Assembly: GCA_030077755.1 (NCBI GenBank)
Contig: JAQJZZ010000020.1
Coordinates: forward strand, 1,240,001 to 1,304,000
Origin: Filosporella fistucella
Taxonomy: Eukaryota; Ascomycota; Leotiomycetes; Helotiales
Direction of reading: 5' to 3'
Length of the DNA: 64,000 nt
This document shows, piece by piece, positions 41,728 to 53,828 of this stretch; positions within the stretch are counted from its first letter, which is position 1, and each line of letters begins with the position of its first letter. The notes beneath the pieces are model-generated. The model was not told where the DNA came from, did not search any database, and saw only the letters and a list, made by a program, of their open reading frames with translations. The translations under genes were made by a program, and so were the position numbers.

Positions 41728-42975
41728 TCATCCCAGCAATTCAATCTTTATTTGCTCTGCGTCACGAAGAAGCCGTAATATGTCTGAGACTAGGTAAAGA
41801 CTTCCTGCTACCACTATTGGGCCTCCACCAGCGACAGCTGTGGCCCATTGTAATGCCCCTACAATATCCCCTCCCGAATCGAACATCTGACTTCTACTAA
41901 TTTCACAACGTTTTGCAGCAGTAAGGATGTCCTCGGGTATCATGGACTGGACCCAGGGCATGCCGGCGACCGACCCAAAACTCACCGCAGCAATGCAGTC
42001 TCTGGAATTCAATAAATGCTTTAGAATCCCATTTAACTCTTTTCCTTGAGAAGCAGCAAGAACCCAGGTCACTTTTCCGTCTGCTTTGCGCAGTCTACGA
42101 TTCACGTATGTTCCCAAAACCTCGGCTGATTGGATGTTGTGTGCGCCGTCAAGAAGAATTGGTTGTTGTCGACTAGTGATACTTCTGATGTCAAGTGTTT
42201 GAAGCCTGCCTGGCCATTGAACATGCTGAACCGCTGGAAGTATTCTATGCAGCGGTGATCCTCCCTTGATATATGCTAAGTGAAATGCAGTGTATGCACA
42301 TGCAAGATTATCTTTCTGGTGAGGTTCCAAATCTGTCTCTGACAGTTCATCGAATAGTGTTGACTGATCGGAGCTGTATATTATTTGAGTTCCAATTTCT
42401 TTCGCGTAGTTTTCAATAACTCTTTTCACCTCTGGCGGGTTGCTCTTGTCAAGAACGCATGGTACGCCAGGTCTCAGTATTCCGGCTTTCTCTTTGGCTA
42501 TCTCTTCAATCGTATTTCCAAGGAATGATTGATGGTCCAACCCAATCTTTGAAATGATAGTGACAGCCTTCGTTTCCATCACATTTGTTGCGTCAAGTCG
42601 ACCTCCAAGTCCAACTTCTACCACTCCCATTTCGATTTTTTCATTGGTGAAGACCTCGAAAGCTGTAGCTGTGAGCAGCTCAAACGGTGAAGCACCAATA
42701 TTTTCTAGTTTGTTTCTCCTGAGCACGAGGGCTTCTGCGTCACGAAAGACGGATTCCTTGACCGGTCTCTCGTCTATTGTGATACAGTCCCATCTGTCGA
42801 TAAGATGGGGTGAGTTAAATCGCCCACACCGAACACCACTTGCATGGAGCATAGCTGTGAGATAGGCACATATTGACCCCTTTCCGTTTGTTCCAGCCAC
42901 ATGTATGGCTTTCCATGGCCGAGGCGTATGCCGAGTCAAAAGCGAGATGCGTTTTAAACCCAGATTGATGGCCAT
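41728..42975 (-). CDS. FOL3: Dihydrofolate synthetase / folylpolyglutamate synthase family (FOL3-like)
   Basis: Mur-ligase-fold enzyme joining glutamate to dihydropteroate (dihydrofolate synthetase) or to folate. Single exon, 415 residues, start at 42975. P-loop GTNGKGS at residues 28-34 after WKAIHVA; SPHLIDRWDCITIDERPV, the folate-binding region; VVEVGLGGRLDATNVM; and ISKIGLDHQSFLGNTIEEIA with metal and ATP ligands; then LLDGAHNIQSAEVLGTYV in the C-terminal domain. Length and the short N-terminus match yeast Fol3 (about 427) better than Met7-type polyglutamate synthases (over 500), so dihydrofolate synthetase is preferred. No mitochondrial presequence. Its 5' side faces the next plus-strand gene across 714 bases. 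Confidence 0.92.
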   Translation of the reverse strand: MAINLGLKRISLLTRHTPRPWKAIHVAGTNGKGSICAYLTAMLHASGVRCGRFNSPHLIDRWDCITIDERPVKESVFRDAEALVLRRNKLENIGASPFELLTATAFEVFTNEKIEMGVVEVGLGGRLDATNVMETKAVTIISKIGLDHQSFLGNTIEEIAKEKAGILRPGVPCVLDKSNPPEVKRVIENYAKEIGTQIIYSSDQSTLFDELSETDLEPHQKDNLACAYTAFHLAYIKGGSPLHRILPAVQHVQWPGRLQTLDIRSITSRQQPILLDGAHNIQSAEVLGTYVNRRLRKADGKVTWVLAASQGKELNGILKHLLNSRDCIAAVSFGSVAGMPWVQSMIPEDILTAAKRCEISRSQMFDSGGDIVGALQWATAVAGGGPIVVAGSLYLVSDILRLLRDAEQIKIELLG

Positions 42976-43689
42976 GGCAAAATATTGTAGCTAGCGTTAA
43001 GTGAAGACAGACGGAAGGAGCGGTGTAGGAAGACCAATTCATGAATCAAAGTACTTGTGGACGGGAAGAAATCCCTGAATAACTCAAAAAATGGGAACCA
43101 TACACAGAGTACCTGTTTCTGCGTTGAAATGGGTACTGAGGCAGGTAAGTGAAATCGGAAAGCGGATTTTCTCGAGGTGCCAGTTTGGAAGCCTCGTGAC
43201 CACGAGAGGAGTCAGTTGGGGGCGGCTTTGATGGCTGTGTTGGTGTAATGTTAGGCTTTGAGTATACCCGAAATGAAAATTTTGATGCTTTCGAAAGTGT
43301 TCTCGATTGCCTACGGGACTATATCGTACTAGGAGGCCGGCCTACCTAGACGTAGGCTCAGTAGGGTAGAGGTAAACTCCCTTTCTATGGCGGCGTACCG
43401 AGCCCCGTTTTCCCTTCGCGAGTGCGGATGGCACCCCTGTCCACCAAGATGTTGTGCATCAATGAGCAACTCCAAGCGCAGGAGAGTCAGGCTAGGCAGA
43501 TTACAGATTCAGATTTCGTTCCTTCCGCGACCACCAGCCGAATCATCAACAAATCATCCATCAGTCGCAAACATCAAATCCATCAAATATTCCTATCCAG
43601 ACCGCATAGACGTCATCGCTAATTCTATCAATCCTCCCAGCTGATTTTATTCCTATAAATTAGTCCTATTCCCCGCCTAAGTCGCCGGA
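42976..43689. promoter_or_regulatory. Divergent intergenic region FOL3 / conserved hypothetical
   Basis: 714 bases between opposing starts. TACCTAGACGTAGG-type words sit near 43340. Open frames at 43387-43644 and 43422-43622 are in the wrong frames for the downstream gene and look like chance in the leader. Confidence 0.5.
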
Positions 43690-45100
43690 ATGGGGTTACC
43701 GTAAGAAAATTCAGCATGCCCGTTCTTGACGCTATGCTAATCAATGTAAAGTTTGTTCAGAACTCCAGTGGAACCTGAAGTTGTATCTAAAACGGCTGAG
43801 AAGATTGCGTCGAGTCCGAGATCCTCAATCCGACGAGAAAGACCACAACGAGGGCCTCATGCGCGCATGGTTTCTGAAATTCGGCGCCGCCGATTACTGG
43901 GGATTTTGAATTCGGAACCAGACTACGATCCAGAAGCAATTGAAAGGCAACCCGAACGTCAGACTGCTCACGATGAATTAGCCTCTACAGCGTCGCTGCA
44001 ACAGCGGGCAATGCAGATGTTTGAACAAGAGCGTATGAGACTACGCGACCCTCTGAGCTACGAGCGTCAGAGATTACCGGCATTCGAGGCAGACGGGCTC
44101 CCAATGCCAGCTGTACCAGAGTCAAGAGATTACACGGGAGTTGAAGAACGTCACAGGGAAATCAATCGATTGCGACAGGTTCGATCAGACCTGAGGCGGA
44201 TGGCCAGAAGACGACCAGCACCAACTCCACCGTATACAGACAGTGACTATGTCAACATTCGAACGGAACCCGGCGTCAGTTCGCCAAGACCTTCTTCGTC
44301 TTTAGCCCGGGCCCTTTCTCCGTCTCTACAGCCATTATCTACTGATATTTCCGATGCCTCTACGCGTCGGTCTTTGGAGGATTCTGATTTCAGTTTCACT
44401 GGTAGAGGGCCAATCACTGCAGATGTAAGTGTAACAAACTCACACTTGGGATAATGAATAGAATCCCTCCGACTAGCTTCTATAGGTTAGCTCTGTAACT
44501 GACCAGTTTCAGTCAACAAGAATTGCATTATCGACCAGAGTGCAAGCACTAAACAGAATGTCGGGAAACTTGGAGAGGTCCCGGAGATTGATTCGCCAGG
44601 CTAGAATGGATGGTCTTGGTGATCGCGATCGAAGTCTAAGTCCTGACGGTGGAGCAGCATGGGATACACTTCTTACCAGCATCACACCAGATCCGCAACC
44701 CCCTAGCGCAGGCTCATCATTCGCATCTGCTGCGGTTGCTACTAGCTCATCTTCTGGATCAGGCCCAACATCTGCTAGCACTTCCATGACTAGCATTGAC
44801 AGGTCAGAAGAACCTCCTACGGTTCGCGATTGTGACGTGTCAGACTCGGGGTCAAATACCGAAGATGAAGATGACATGTACGAGCTACAAGAGTTTGGGA
44901 GGAATCGTCCTGAACGTATTTGGAGAGCCTACGCGGATGCTGTCACGACGAGGGCAGAAAGATCCTCATTGAATATCAGTACGGATACTGAGTTGGGGGG
45001 GATGCATCGAATCATCTCACGCCTGGCAGAACGAGACGAGATACCGGAAGAGTGGTGGCTTTCAGCAGGTCTGAGCCGAAACCTTCGAAGGGAACCGTAA
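43690..45100 (+). CDS. Conserved low-complexity fungal protein, function unknown
   Basis: Three exons: 43690-43700 (11 bases), 43761-44424 and 44513-45100; introns 43701-43760 (GTAAGA, GCTAATC, TTCAG) and 44425-44512 (GTAAGT, ACTGACC, TTCAG). 420 residues. The first exon is ATG GGG TTA CC, giving the start MGLPTPVEPE; an in-frame stop lies four codons upstream, so no longer N-terminus is possible there. The body is Arg/Ser/Pro-rich and probably disordered, with RRRRLLGILNSE, ERHREINRLRQVRSDLRRMA, DGLGDRDRSLSPDGGAAWDT, LLTSITPDPQPPSAGSSFAS and a C-terminal block IPEEWWLSAGLSRNL. I recall the last three blocks from uncharacterised proteins across Pezizomycotina. No enzyme motif. Confidence 0.8.
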
Positions 45101-45207
45101 TATTTTCCTCTAATTGTACGAAGCTTCAACATGGAGTGCGAAGTGTGTTTTTGATACCAATTTGTACTATATGTTCTCTGGAAGCGTGCGAAAGTTGATA
45201 TGATCTT

Positions 45208-45881
45208 TCACGGGAGTTGTGAGGGGCATTTCACTGGAGTTGCCGTGGCAGTTTTTCTGTGCATTTGTGATTCGCATATACTGGGAGAAGGTGGTGTTTG
45301 AACGCAGAAGTATACAGTAAAATCTATGTTAGAACGCTCCACGACATTAGACAATGAGGGTACCTTTATTTCTGTAGACATATATGCATAGTGAGACTTA
45401 AATCGCGAAACCGGGGCAGATCGCAAAGTCGAATTTTGTTCATATTTTACTAAATGCAACATCGAGCGAGACGTGTCTGTGGGTAATGATACATGGGAAG
45501 ACGAAAATGACGGACGGTGTTCGTCAAAGGCATATGTGAGACTCTTTCTCAATGCTGTGAAGTGAGCTAATACTCCAATCAAATTGGCATGGTCAATCTC
45601 GCGTCTAGCCCAGCTCTCAGCCTTACAAATGTAGGTCAGCCATGTCAACGCTTGTTTGTCACTTTGTCATTGCCAATTTCTCTCCAACCCACGAGCGCGT
45701 TTTCAAACAGGACATTGATGCTCCCAGCGTACAGAGAGAGTAATAATGTGGTATTCGAGTCGCCGGTTTCATTTCCAAGTTGTTACGGCTACAGCAATCC
45801 TCGAGTGAATGAATTAGCATCCGTCCGACTCGCCTGCCTGACATTGAGCACTAAGGGCCCACCTATCTCAACCTTGACCAT
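45208..45881 (-). pseudogene. Possible broken or mis-modelled gene, unrecognised
   Basis: On the minus strand one frame runs from an ATG at 45881 (MVKVEIGGPLVLNVRQASRT) to 45208 with two breaks: TAG and TAA six bases apart near 45787-45795. The frame then continues coherently (LGNETGDSNTTLLLSLYAGS, INVLFENALVGWREIGNDK), crosses a classic 41-base intron at 45622-45662 (GTGACA, GCTGACC, TGTAAG) and goes on as AESWARREIDHANLIGVLAH and LRKSLTYAFDEHRPSF to a stop. The frame agreement on both sides of the stops and across the intron is hard to get by chance. Either a real gene has an unusual intron removing the stops (a weak candidate is about 72 bases, GTAGCC...GGGAG) or it is a pseudogene. Family unknown. 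Its start is 157 bases from the divergent SepH start. Confidence 0.4.
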
Positions 45882-46037
45882 ATCATAACTCTTTAACCCC
45901 GCGATACCGCAACTTGAAACGAGAACCCGATCCGCAAACTCGAGTATATGTGGTTGTGATGAAATCCTCCACCTGCCAGATCACTCGATCTCCTCTCTCC
46001 TTCCTCTGAAGCCTTCTTTGGGGCGTCGAATTCGGCC

Positions 46038-49000
46038 ATGGTACCCCATCCCCCCTCCTCGGACAGGCAATCGAATGGCAGATCAGGGGCTGGAAATGGG
46101 CATGAGAGGGCAGAGAAGACGCCAGGTACATCGAGGAAAGATGGTGCCTCTATGAAGGACAAGGCAGTTCAAGACCCAGGACTGAAGGATTATGTAGGTT
46201 GGATAGAGCTCCGGGGAGGATAGTGGCTGACATAGGAAAGCGTCTGGGAGAGTGCTTAGGGAAGGGAGCTTTTGGCTCTGTTTATAAAGCTTTCAATTGG
46301 GGTACGGGTGAAGCTGTGGCTGTGAAGCAGATCAAGCTTGGAGACTTGCCTAAAAGCGAATTGCGGATGATAGAGGTATAGAAACATTACAATATGTGGA
46401 ACGGAGAGCTGACTTGGAAAACAAGGCCGAAATCGACCTTTTGAAGAATCTTAATGTAAGTAATACCATGACTACATGAAATACTCCACTGACTCCCCAC
46501 TAGCATGACAACATTGTCAAATACTTGGGCTTTGTCAAGTCTTCTGACTGCTTAAATATTATATTGGAGTGGGTTTACAACTCTTCACCACCTCTACTTT
46601 AACTAACACTACTCAGGTATTGTGAGAATGGATCATTACATTGGATATGCAAAAGTTATGGCAAATTCCCTGAAAACCTGGTCGGCGTCTACATGGGTCA
46701 AATCCTCCTTGGATTGCAATATCTCCACGATCAGGGTGTTATTCACCGAGACATAAAGGGCGCAAACATCCTCACCACCAAAGATGGCAAGGTCAAGCTG
46801 GCAGATTTTGGAGTTTCCACGAGTACCTTAGCGGGAGCTGATAAAGAAGCTCAAGTTGTAGGAACACCCTACTGGATGGCCCCAGAGATCATCCAGCTCT
46901 CGGGCGCGACACCTGCCTCTGACATTTGGAGCCTGGGCTGTACCGTCATAGAATTACTAGAAGGAAAACCACCATATCACAAGTTAGCCCCTATGCCAGC
47001 CCTATTCGCAATTGTCAACGACGATCATCCTCCATTGCCCGAGGGGGTTTCCCCCGTATGCCTCGCTCATTGTTCCAATTCTTGACTATTTTGCTAACAA
47101 GTGAGCCAGGCTGCTCGAGATTTCCTCATGCAATGTTTTCAGAAAGATCCCAATTTAAGAGTCTCCGCAAGAAAACTCCTCAAGCATGCCTGGATTGTTG
47201 GTTCTCGTAGGACTGACGCTCCTATTGCAAAACCCCCAGCCAATTATGATGAGGCAGTCAAAGAGGTCAAGCAATGGAATGAAGCGTTGAGGTCACCAAC
47301 GGGAGTGGGATCTTTTAGGGCTTCGACCAGATCAAATGTCGCCAGCCCTATGCCGGGTAGGAGAGACCCCCCCTTGCGAAATGTCCACAATGAGCAACAA
47401 AACCCAGTCTTAATTACACCCGCAAAAGGCCCCCTTTCATTAGCTAAGCCCAAAAACTCGGCGGAAGCATTTCGATCACCAGAAAGTACAGGTATGAAAA
47501 TTAACTTTCAGAGCCTAGAAAGGACACAATAATCATATGCATTGTGCTAACTCTGGTAGCTGATGACAATTGGGACGATGACTTTGCCTCTTCTATATCG
47601 CCGAGTGCGCTTCACTTGCCTCAATTCAAACCCCATGATAACTTCGGGGGTATGATGTCTTCTGATCGTCTCAAAACTTTCGCATCATTTGAACAAGGAA
47701 ATGAGGAGAACGATAATTGGGACAACAATTTTGAAGGTGATTTGGTGACGATTAAAGGACCACGCAAAAATGTTGAGGTCGACAACCATGAGCTCGAGAC
47801 AATTCGACCATACCGTGTAAAACCTACGGTAATCACCCATGATATCAAACCCGCGGTAGGCTCAAAGGCATCTTCCAGGAAGACATCCCGAAGTGAGCCG
47901 CCTCGCCCCAGGTCTCCTGTCAAGGTTCAAGTGGGACAGAAAATCATCCTCCCAGCGAGGCCATCCACATTATATCGGGAGAAATCAGTGGAAGACTACT
48001 CAGATCTATTTGTGGACAATGAAAGTGCCTTTGATCGCAGGCTGAGCATCATTAAGGTAGTTTCCGTGGTATGCCAGAAGAGATCTTTCTAATTTCAAGG
48101 CTAGGATGACGCGCTTTCGCCAAAGTTATTTCACCCTTCAGATTTAACTAGTTTACCTCGCTCGGCCCAATCTCCAATCACCAACGTCAACGGAAGTGTT
48201 AGAAGAAAGGCAATTCCCCGTGCCCAAGAACAATCTATGAGGCGAAGTAGATCCTCAGTAGAAATTCAGCGGTATGCTGAAGATGAGGACGATGAAGACT
48301 TCTCGGATATCTTTGGAAAGGAAGATCATATTGTGGAAAAAGACGAAAGCGACCGAGGCTCCGAGGATGGTGTTGGAGCCTTGATGCTGCACTCCAAGCT
48401 GTCTAATAACTCGTGGCTTGGTGACGAAGACGACGAGGATGATCCATTTGCTTCTCTGGAACAAGGTTTTGATGAGATGGACTTGCAGGCAAATATTGCC
48501 CGAGACAAACATGCACGACTTTGCACATCAATTGAAGGCCTGGTAAGCTCTTTGAAAGTCACAGAAGAACACGATGCCATCTCGGATGTATCAGAACAAC
48601 TAGTAAGACTCCGATGAATAAGCTTCGGCGCCACATTAATTCTTTGCAGCTTGATGTCCTCTACGAATCGGAAGATGCGAAAAGTCTGATAATTAGTGCT
48701 CACGGTATGCTTCCTATTCTGGAAATTCTGGAGCCATGCACTGTCAAAAGCCGTCAAAACATGATTTTGCGACTATTGAAAGTAGTGAACACGGTAAAAG
48801 AACCAATATTTCTTTCGCTCATTCTTCACTGCTTACGATTTATCAGATTATTTTAAACGACGTAGAAATTCAGGAGAATTTGTGTTTTGTAGGAGGCATA
48901 CCGATAATCACAAAATTTGCTGCGAGACAGTACTCGAATGAGATTCGTCTCGAGGCTGCTGCATTTGTGCGGCAAATGTATCAAACATCTACGCTGACTC

Positions 49001-50828
49001 TTCAGATGTTTGTCAGTGCAGGAGGATTGAACGTCTTAGTTGAGTTCCTCGACGAAGATTATGACGAGGCAAGGGATTTAGTATTGATAGGTGTGAACGG
49101 GATCTGGAATGTGTTCGAGCTCCAGGTAAAAAATTTCACATGGAGCAATATGACTCACTTTACTGATCAGCAACGATAGGGGCCCACACCAAAAAATGAT
49201 TTCTGCCGCATCTTTTCAAGAAGCAAGATCTTATCACCACTGGCTCTTGTTTTGGACAGAGTTTTGGATGAAGACGATGACCTTTCTGAGCTTATTGCCG
49301 GCCGCATAGTCAACATATTCTATCTATTCTCTCAAGCTGAAAATTATGTCAAGGAAGTGGTGGCGGATCGCGTCGTGTTGAAGCGTAAGTCGTCTTTGTG
49401 CCTGTAAGGCCTATGCTGACTTGTGTTAGGTGTGCTGAAGGACCTCCAGCGGATGACACCATCGCATCAAATCACGATGCTGAAATTCATCAAGAACTTA
49501 TCCATGTTGTCAACAACGTTGGATAGCTTGCATGCTGCAAACGCCATTGAGCTCCTCATAGATTTGCTCAGCTCAAGTACTAAGAAAGCGCCAGCACATT
49601 TCCGTGAAATCTCGAACCAGGTCTTGAATACGCTGTACAATCTGTGTCGACTTAGCAAGGTACGGCAGGAGGATGCTGCAATCAACGGCATCATTCCCCT
49701 TCTACAACGTATTATGAAAACCAACCGGCCACCGAAGGAATTTGCACTTCCAATCCTGTGCGACATGGCCCATTCTGGGAAGTTGGGTAGAAAGTATTTA
49801 TGGCAGAACAAAGGTCTACAATTTTACGTCTCTCTTCTGGAAGACCAATACTGGCAGGTAACGGCACTGGATGCTATATTTATATGGTAAGGTTCTCAAA
49901 TCATCGTTCGTCGCAGATTTTGACAATGTGACGTAGGCTCCAAGAGGAAACCGCTAAAGTCGAAAAATGCTTATTGGAAGGCAATTTTACTGAAGCAATT
50001 GTGCAATGCTTCAATGCGCCCAGAGCTAGCGCTTTCGACTACAATCTACTGGAGCCACTACAAAAGCTTTTGCGGTTGAGCTCCCCAGTTGCTTCGTCAC
50101 TGGCCCGAAACGACATGTTCGCTGGCATTTTGCAGAAACTCAATCACAAAAAGGCAGTTGTGAGGCTAAACCTTTTGCGTATTGTCCGCAGCATATGTGA
50201 TCCGAGCGAAGAGCCAGCAGATGGTGTCCGAGGACACTCGCTATTTGATGCCATTCTCCGTCTGGCAGAGAGCGATAATGCTGTGCTAGTCAGAAATATG
50301 GCCAGCGAATTAGTCAAAGCGAACTTCGACAAGGATTCCGAAAATAGTAGCGGCGTGCGTCCCAGACCCGGCCAGGTTAGACGCACTTTCACTCCTCCCT
50401 CCTTACACCATAGTGCCTCGGTGCCAATGACACCAACACATACTGGGCGAGTACCACAGTCATCGACATTTGTTGACGGCAGTGTTACACCAAGGCGTTT
50501 AGCTGCTGCGGCTTCAAATGGTAATGATGCTCTTATATACCGGTCCCGTTGCAGAGACGGGCCTCAAATGACCCGGAGGACGAGTGCGGAAATACCGAGT
50601 GGCTCTTCAATGAGCAAAAGTCGCCTGCCACGAACGTCAATTCTTCGCGGTTCTCAATCGTCTCTGGCTACCATGACCATAGGAGATGATCCAGCACCGA
50701 ACCGAAGAGAAAATGGGGTACGGCTCCGCGAGCAATCACGTTCCGCTGCTTCGCCAGGGGGCACAGCGCCACAAGTGAATTCGAAACGAAGAACGCGGCA
50801 ACCAAGTGGTGATATCAAATGGTCGTAG
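46038..50828 (+). CDS. sepH: Septation initiation network kinase SepH/Cdc7
   Basis: Ser/Thr kinase of the septation initiation network, homologous to fission yeast Cdc7; in Aspergillus it is needed for septum formation. Thirteen exons: 46038-46193, 46241-46375, 46426-46455, 46504-46568, 46617-47055, 47110-47491, 47560-48056, 48105-48602, 48650-48793, 48847-49125, 49180-49384, 49430-49886, 49937-50828. All joins keep frame; 1392 residues. Kinase domain about 53-304: GKGAFGSVY, Lys81 in [48 protein letters not shown]. Then a Ser/Pro/Asp-rich linker with repeated WDDD/WDNNF motifs, an ARM/HEAT-like helical region (about 700-1100) and a basic, Ser/Thr-rich tail. Introns are 45-68 bases; one donor is GTGGGT (46569). 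Length and order match the SepH family. Confidence 0.95.
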
Positions 50829-51813
50829 ATGGGTCATTTGGAACCAGGTGGCTCAAATTACGACGAGAGATTAACATGGTTTTTATGCGTGCATTGGGCG
50901 GAGTAAGAAGTGGTGTTCGTGGGTTGCATTGCTTGGGTATACATTGATATGCTCTTTTTAGTTCCTCAGTAGGGGTCAAAGAAAATATTATGAGCTGCCT
51001 CATGTGAAAAATGAGTCTCTGTTCAATGGCACTCAGCACTTGTATTCCTTGGTCTACGTCTTACACAAACTTGCCTCGCTGTTACTGTAACCACATCTTC
51101 TACTCCGTGGAATAGAACTTCTTCTGTTATGGGCTAGAACCTCATTTCCTACGAGACAACCTGGATGCTCATTGAAAGATAGATGATGGTATATTGGATG
51201 ATGCTTCTAGGGGAGAGAGGCCGTGCTGAAAGATTAGGATTGATAATCATGCTCGTTTCCTTACGACTTTCCTTCGATGCGCACGTAATTCGACAGGCCG
51301 TTGTCATTCTTTCCTCCTACCCTTCATTCAGTGATTAAGCGAAGATAATTTGGTGGAAAATAGGGGTTGTGGGAGGGGGCTTGGACAAAACCCTTTAAGG
51401 GGAAATCGCTGACATCGGTTGACTATGATGAAGTGAGCACATGACAGTGAACACTTGTAATCGACTGCTTTGTTTATCTCCTTATCATGAGGTCCAGATT
51501 CAATGCTAGACCTCGGTTTTTTCCTCGTCTTCTTGCATATCAACAAGTAGCAAACTTACGAATCATGCCCAAGCAAGGGATACAAATATCGGCCGCTATT
51601 ACCCCGATGTCCATCCTGGTCGAGACTTCATCAACTACTGCAAAAGTGGATCCAGTTTTCTGGCTTTGAGGGGTCTCAGCTTTGCAGTTTCTATTTAGCC
51701 GGCTAGCATTTTACAGTTGTTCAAGGTTGATAAAACGATTGAACTCTTCCTCGATACAAAGGTCGAAATGCGAGTGACTCGATGCAAACGTTTACTAGAG
51801 AATAGCTTCAACC
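50829..51813. other. Intergenic, no gene seen
   Basis: 985 bases between SepH and the GH43 gene, same strand. Only short open frames. Presumably the SepH 3' UTR and GH43 promoter; no repeat of note. Confidence 0.5.
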
Positions 51814-53675
51814 ATGCAACCTGGTCATATAAACCCGATAATCCCGGGATTTGCACCAGACCCATCCATCGTGTTGATTGATGATAATTTTTTCCTGGTC
51901 AATTCCTCTTTCCATATATTTCCTGGGTTGCCTATCTATACCTCAACGGACTTGATTGTGTGGAAGCATATAGGTATGAGTTGGGAAGTTCGGAGGTGGT
52001 GTGCAACCCTTACACTCACACACTGTAGGCAATGCTATCAACAGACAAAGTCAGCTGAGTCTGCAAGCGTCCGGTACAGATTTGTGGCCAGCTGATGACC
52101 ACGGCGAGGTTATGTTAGCAACTGGTGGCCTTTACGCACCTACAATTCGATACTTCGGCGGTGTGGTATATATTGTCTGCACAAATATCCTTCGCCAACA
52201 AGACTCTACACATATACGACCAAACTTCATCATCACCACCAAAGACATAGTATGCAACCTTTTCCTTTCTTTCTCCCCCCAGATTCTGCTGTGAACCAGC
52301 TTCCGAGCAGCTTTCTCTCCGCTAACCTGAATAATTAATGTTGACAAATTGCGGTGCTAATTCATTGCAGTGGTCTAATGAGTGGAGTGACCCTGTCTAT
52401 TTTGAGTTTGATGGCATAGATCCAAGCCTCTTCTTTGACGAGGATGGGTCAGCTTATATCCAGGGGTCCGCTGCTGGAAATCCGCTGACGACTATTCATT
52501 TGTTCAAAGTCGAAATTCAGACTGGAAGGAAGTTGTCTGAGCAAAAGAAAATTTGGGATGGGACGGGCGGCATTTATCCTGAAGGCCCTCATATCTACAA
52601 AAAAGACGGGTTCTATTATCTGCTAATATCAGAGGGCGGTACTCATCAAGGCCATATGATTACTGTAGCTAGAGCAACTGATATCTGGGGCCCGTATGAA
52701 TCGGTTCGCAACCTTCCCCCTTGTCTCTCCTTTTATAATTTGCTGTCAAGCGAGGGCAATAAGTTTCCGGGCAGTTCGAAACCTGTTCGCCTGTTGCACC
52801 TTAAGGAATTACCCAGTATTAACTTAATCTAGTGCCCAAAGAATCCTATTTTAACGGCGCGTGGGACCCAGGAGTATATTCAGTATACTGGGCACTGTGA
52901 TATGTTTCAAGACCAGGACCGAAATTGGTGGGGTGTTTGCCTAGGCGTTCGAAAAGATGCAGCGGGGCGGTTTGTCATGGGAAGAGAGACCTTTATCACC
53001 AAAGGAGAGTGGCCTGAGGGCGAATGGCCAGCCTTGAGTCGGGTGACAATGGAGCCGCCCATCCCAGGTAGGGAGCAATTGAAAGACCTCAAAGGCAATT
53101 CGACATTTTCCAGCTTACCTCTAGTCGACTATGTGTATATTCGAGATGCGGTGTTAGATGACCACAGGTTTTCCTCCAACGGGAACACCATCAGCCTCAC
53201 CCCAAGTGTCAATGACATTTCACAGTGGAAAGAGCCCGTCACGTTTGTGGGTCAGCGCCAGAGGGTCCTCAAGGGGACTTCATTTGTTTCGATGCATCAC
53301 ACTTCCTTCCCCATCCATTCTCAATTGCTCGCAGGTCTTGCGTACTATAAGGATGAGCATCGCCACATGAAATTGTTCTACGATTTCACAGCCTTAACGA
53401 TGAATTTCGAAATCAAAAATACCGCGAAATCAATTTCGAAGACTTGCAGTCGAAAGTTCAACTTGAAGAGCTTGGTTGTTCTGCGAATCGAATACACCGA
53501 AACCAGTTATCGTTTTTCTTACCGTGCCGGGGAGACGAAGCAATGGACTTCTTTCGAACCTATAGACTCTCTCGACATGACTGGACCCGACTTCGTAGGC
53601 CCCGTGATTGGAGTCTTTGCTTCAGCGAAGTCTCGCGGTTTGGAGGTTAAATTCGATGGATTGGTAATCGTTTAA
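51814..53675 (+). CDS. Glycoside hydrolase family 43, beta-xylosidase-like, no signal peptide
   Basis: Predicted beta-xylosidase/arabinofuranosidase acting on xylan-derived oligosaccharides. Four exons: 51814-51973, 52029-52249, 52371-52703 and 52833-53675; introns 51974-52028 (GTATGA...TGTAG), 52250-52370 (GTATGC, GCTAATT, TGCAG) and 52704-52832 (GTTCGC, TTAACTTAAT, CTAG). 518 residues. The five-blade propeller opens with GFAPDPSIV (general base Asp16) and IFPGLPIYTSTDLIVWKHIG; the middle acid is in DGIDPSLFF (Asp144); the proton donor is Glu198 in YPEGPHIYKK; and GHCDMFQDQDRNWWGVCLGV follows. A C-terminal beta-sandwich domain (about 320-518) is typical of the larger GH43 beta-xylosidases. 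It starts directly at the catalytic fold without a secretion signal, so it is probably intracellular. Confidence 0.9.
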
Positions 53676-53828
53676 GTTTCCTGCTCATGTGAACTCAGAG
53701 GCCAATTGCAGCGGGATCATTCAGATTGATAGCTACGGAGTCTGCTAAATCGGGAGACTCGGAATATATTTGATAATCTCGATTTGCGTCCTCGTTATCT
53801 AAACTCGAAAGGGTTGTTCCATCCAAGC

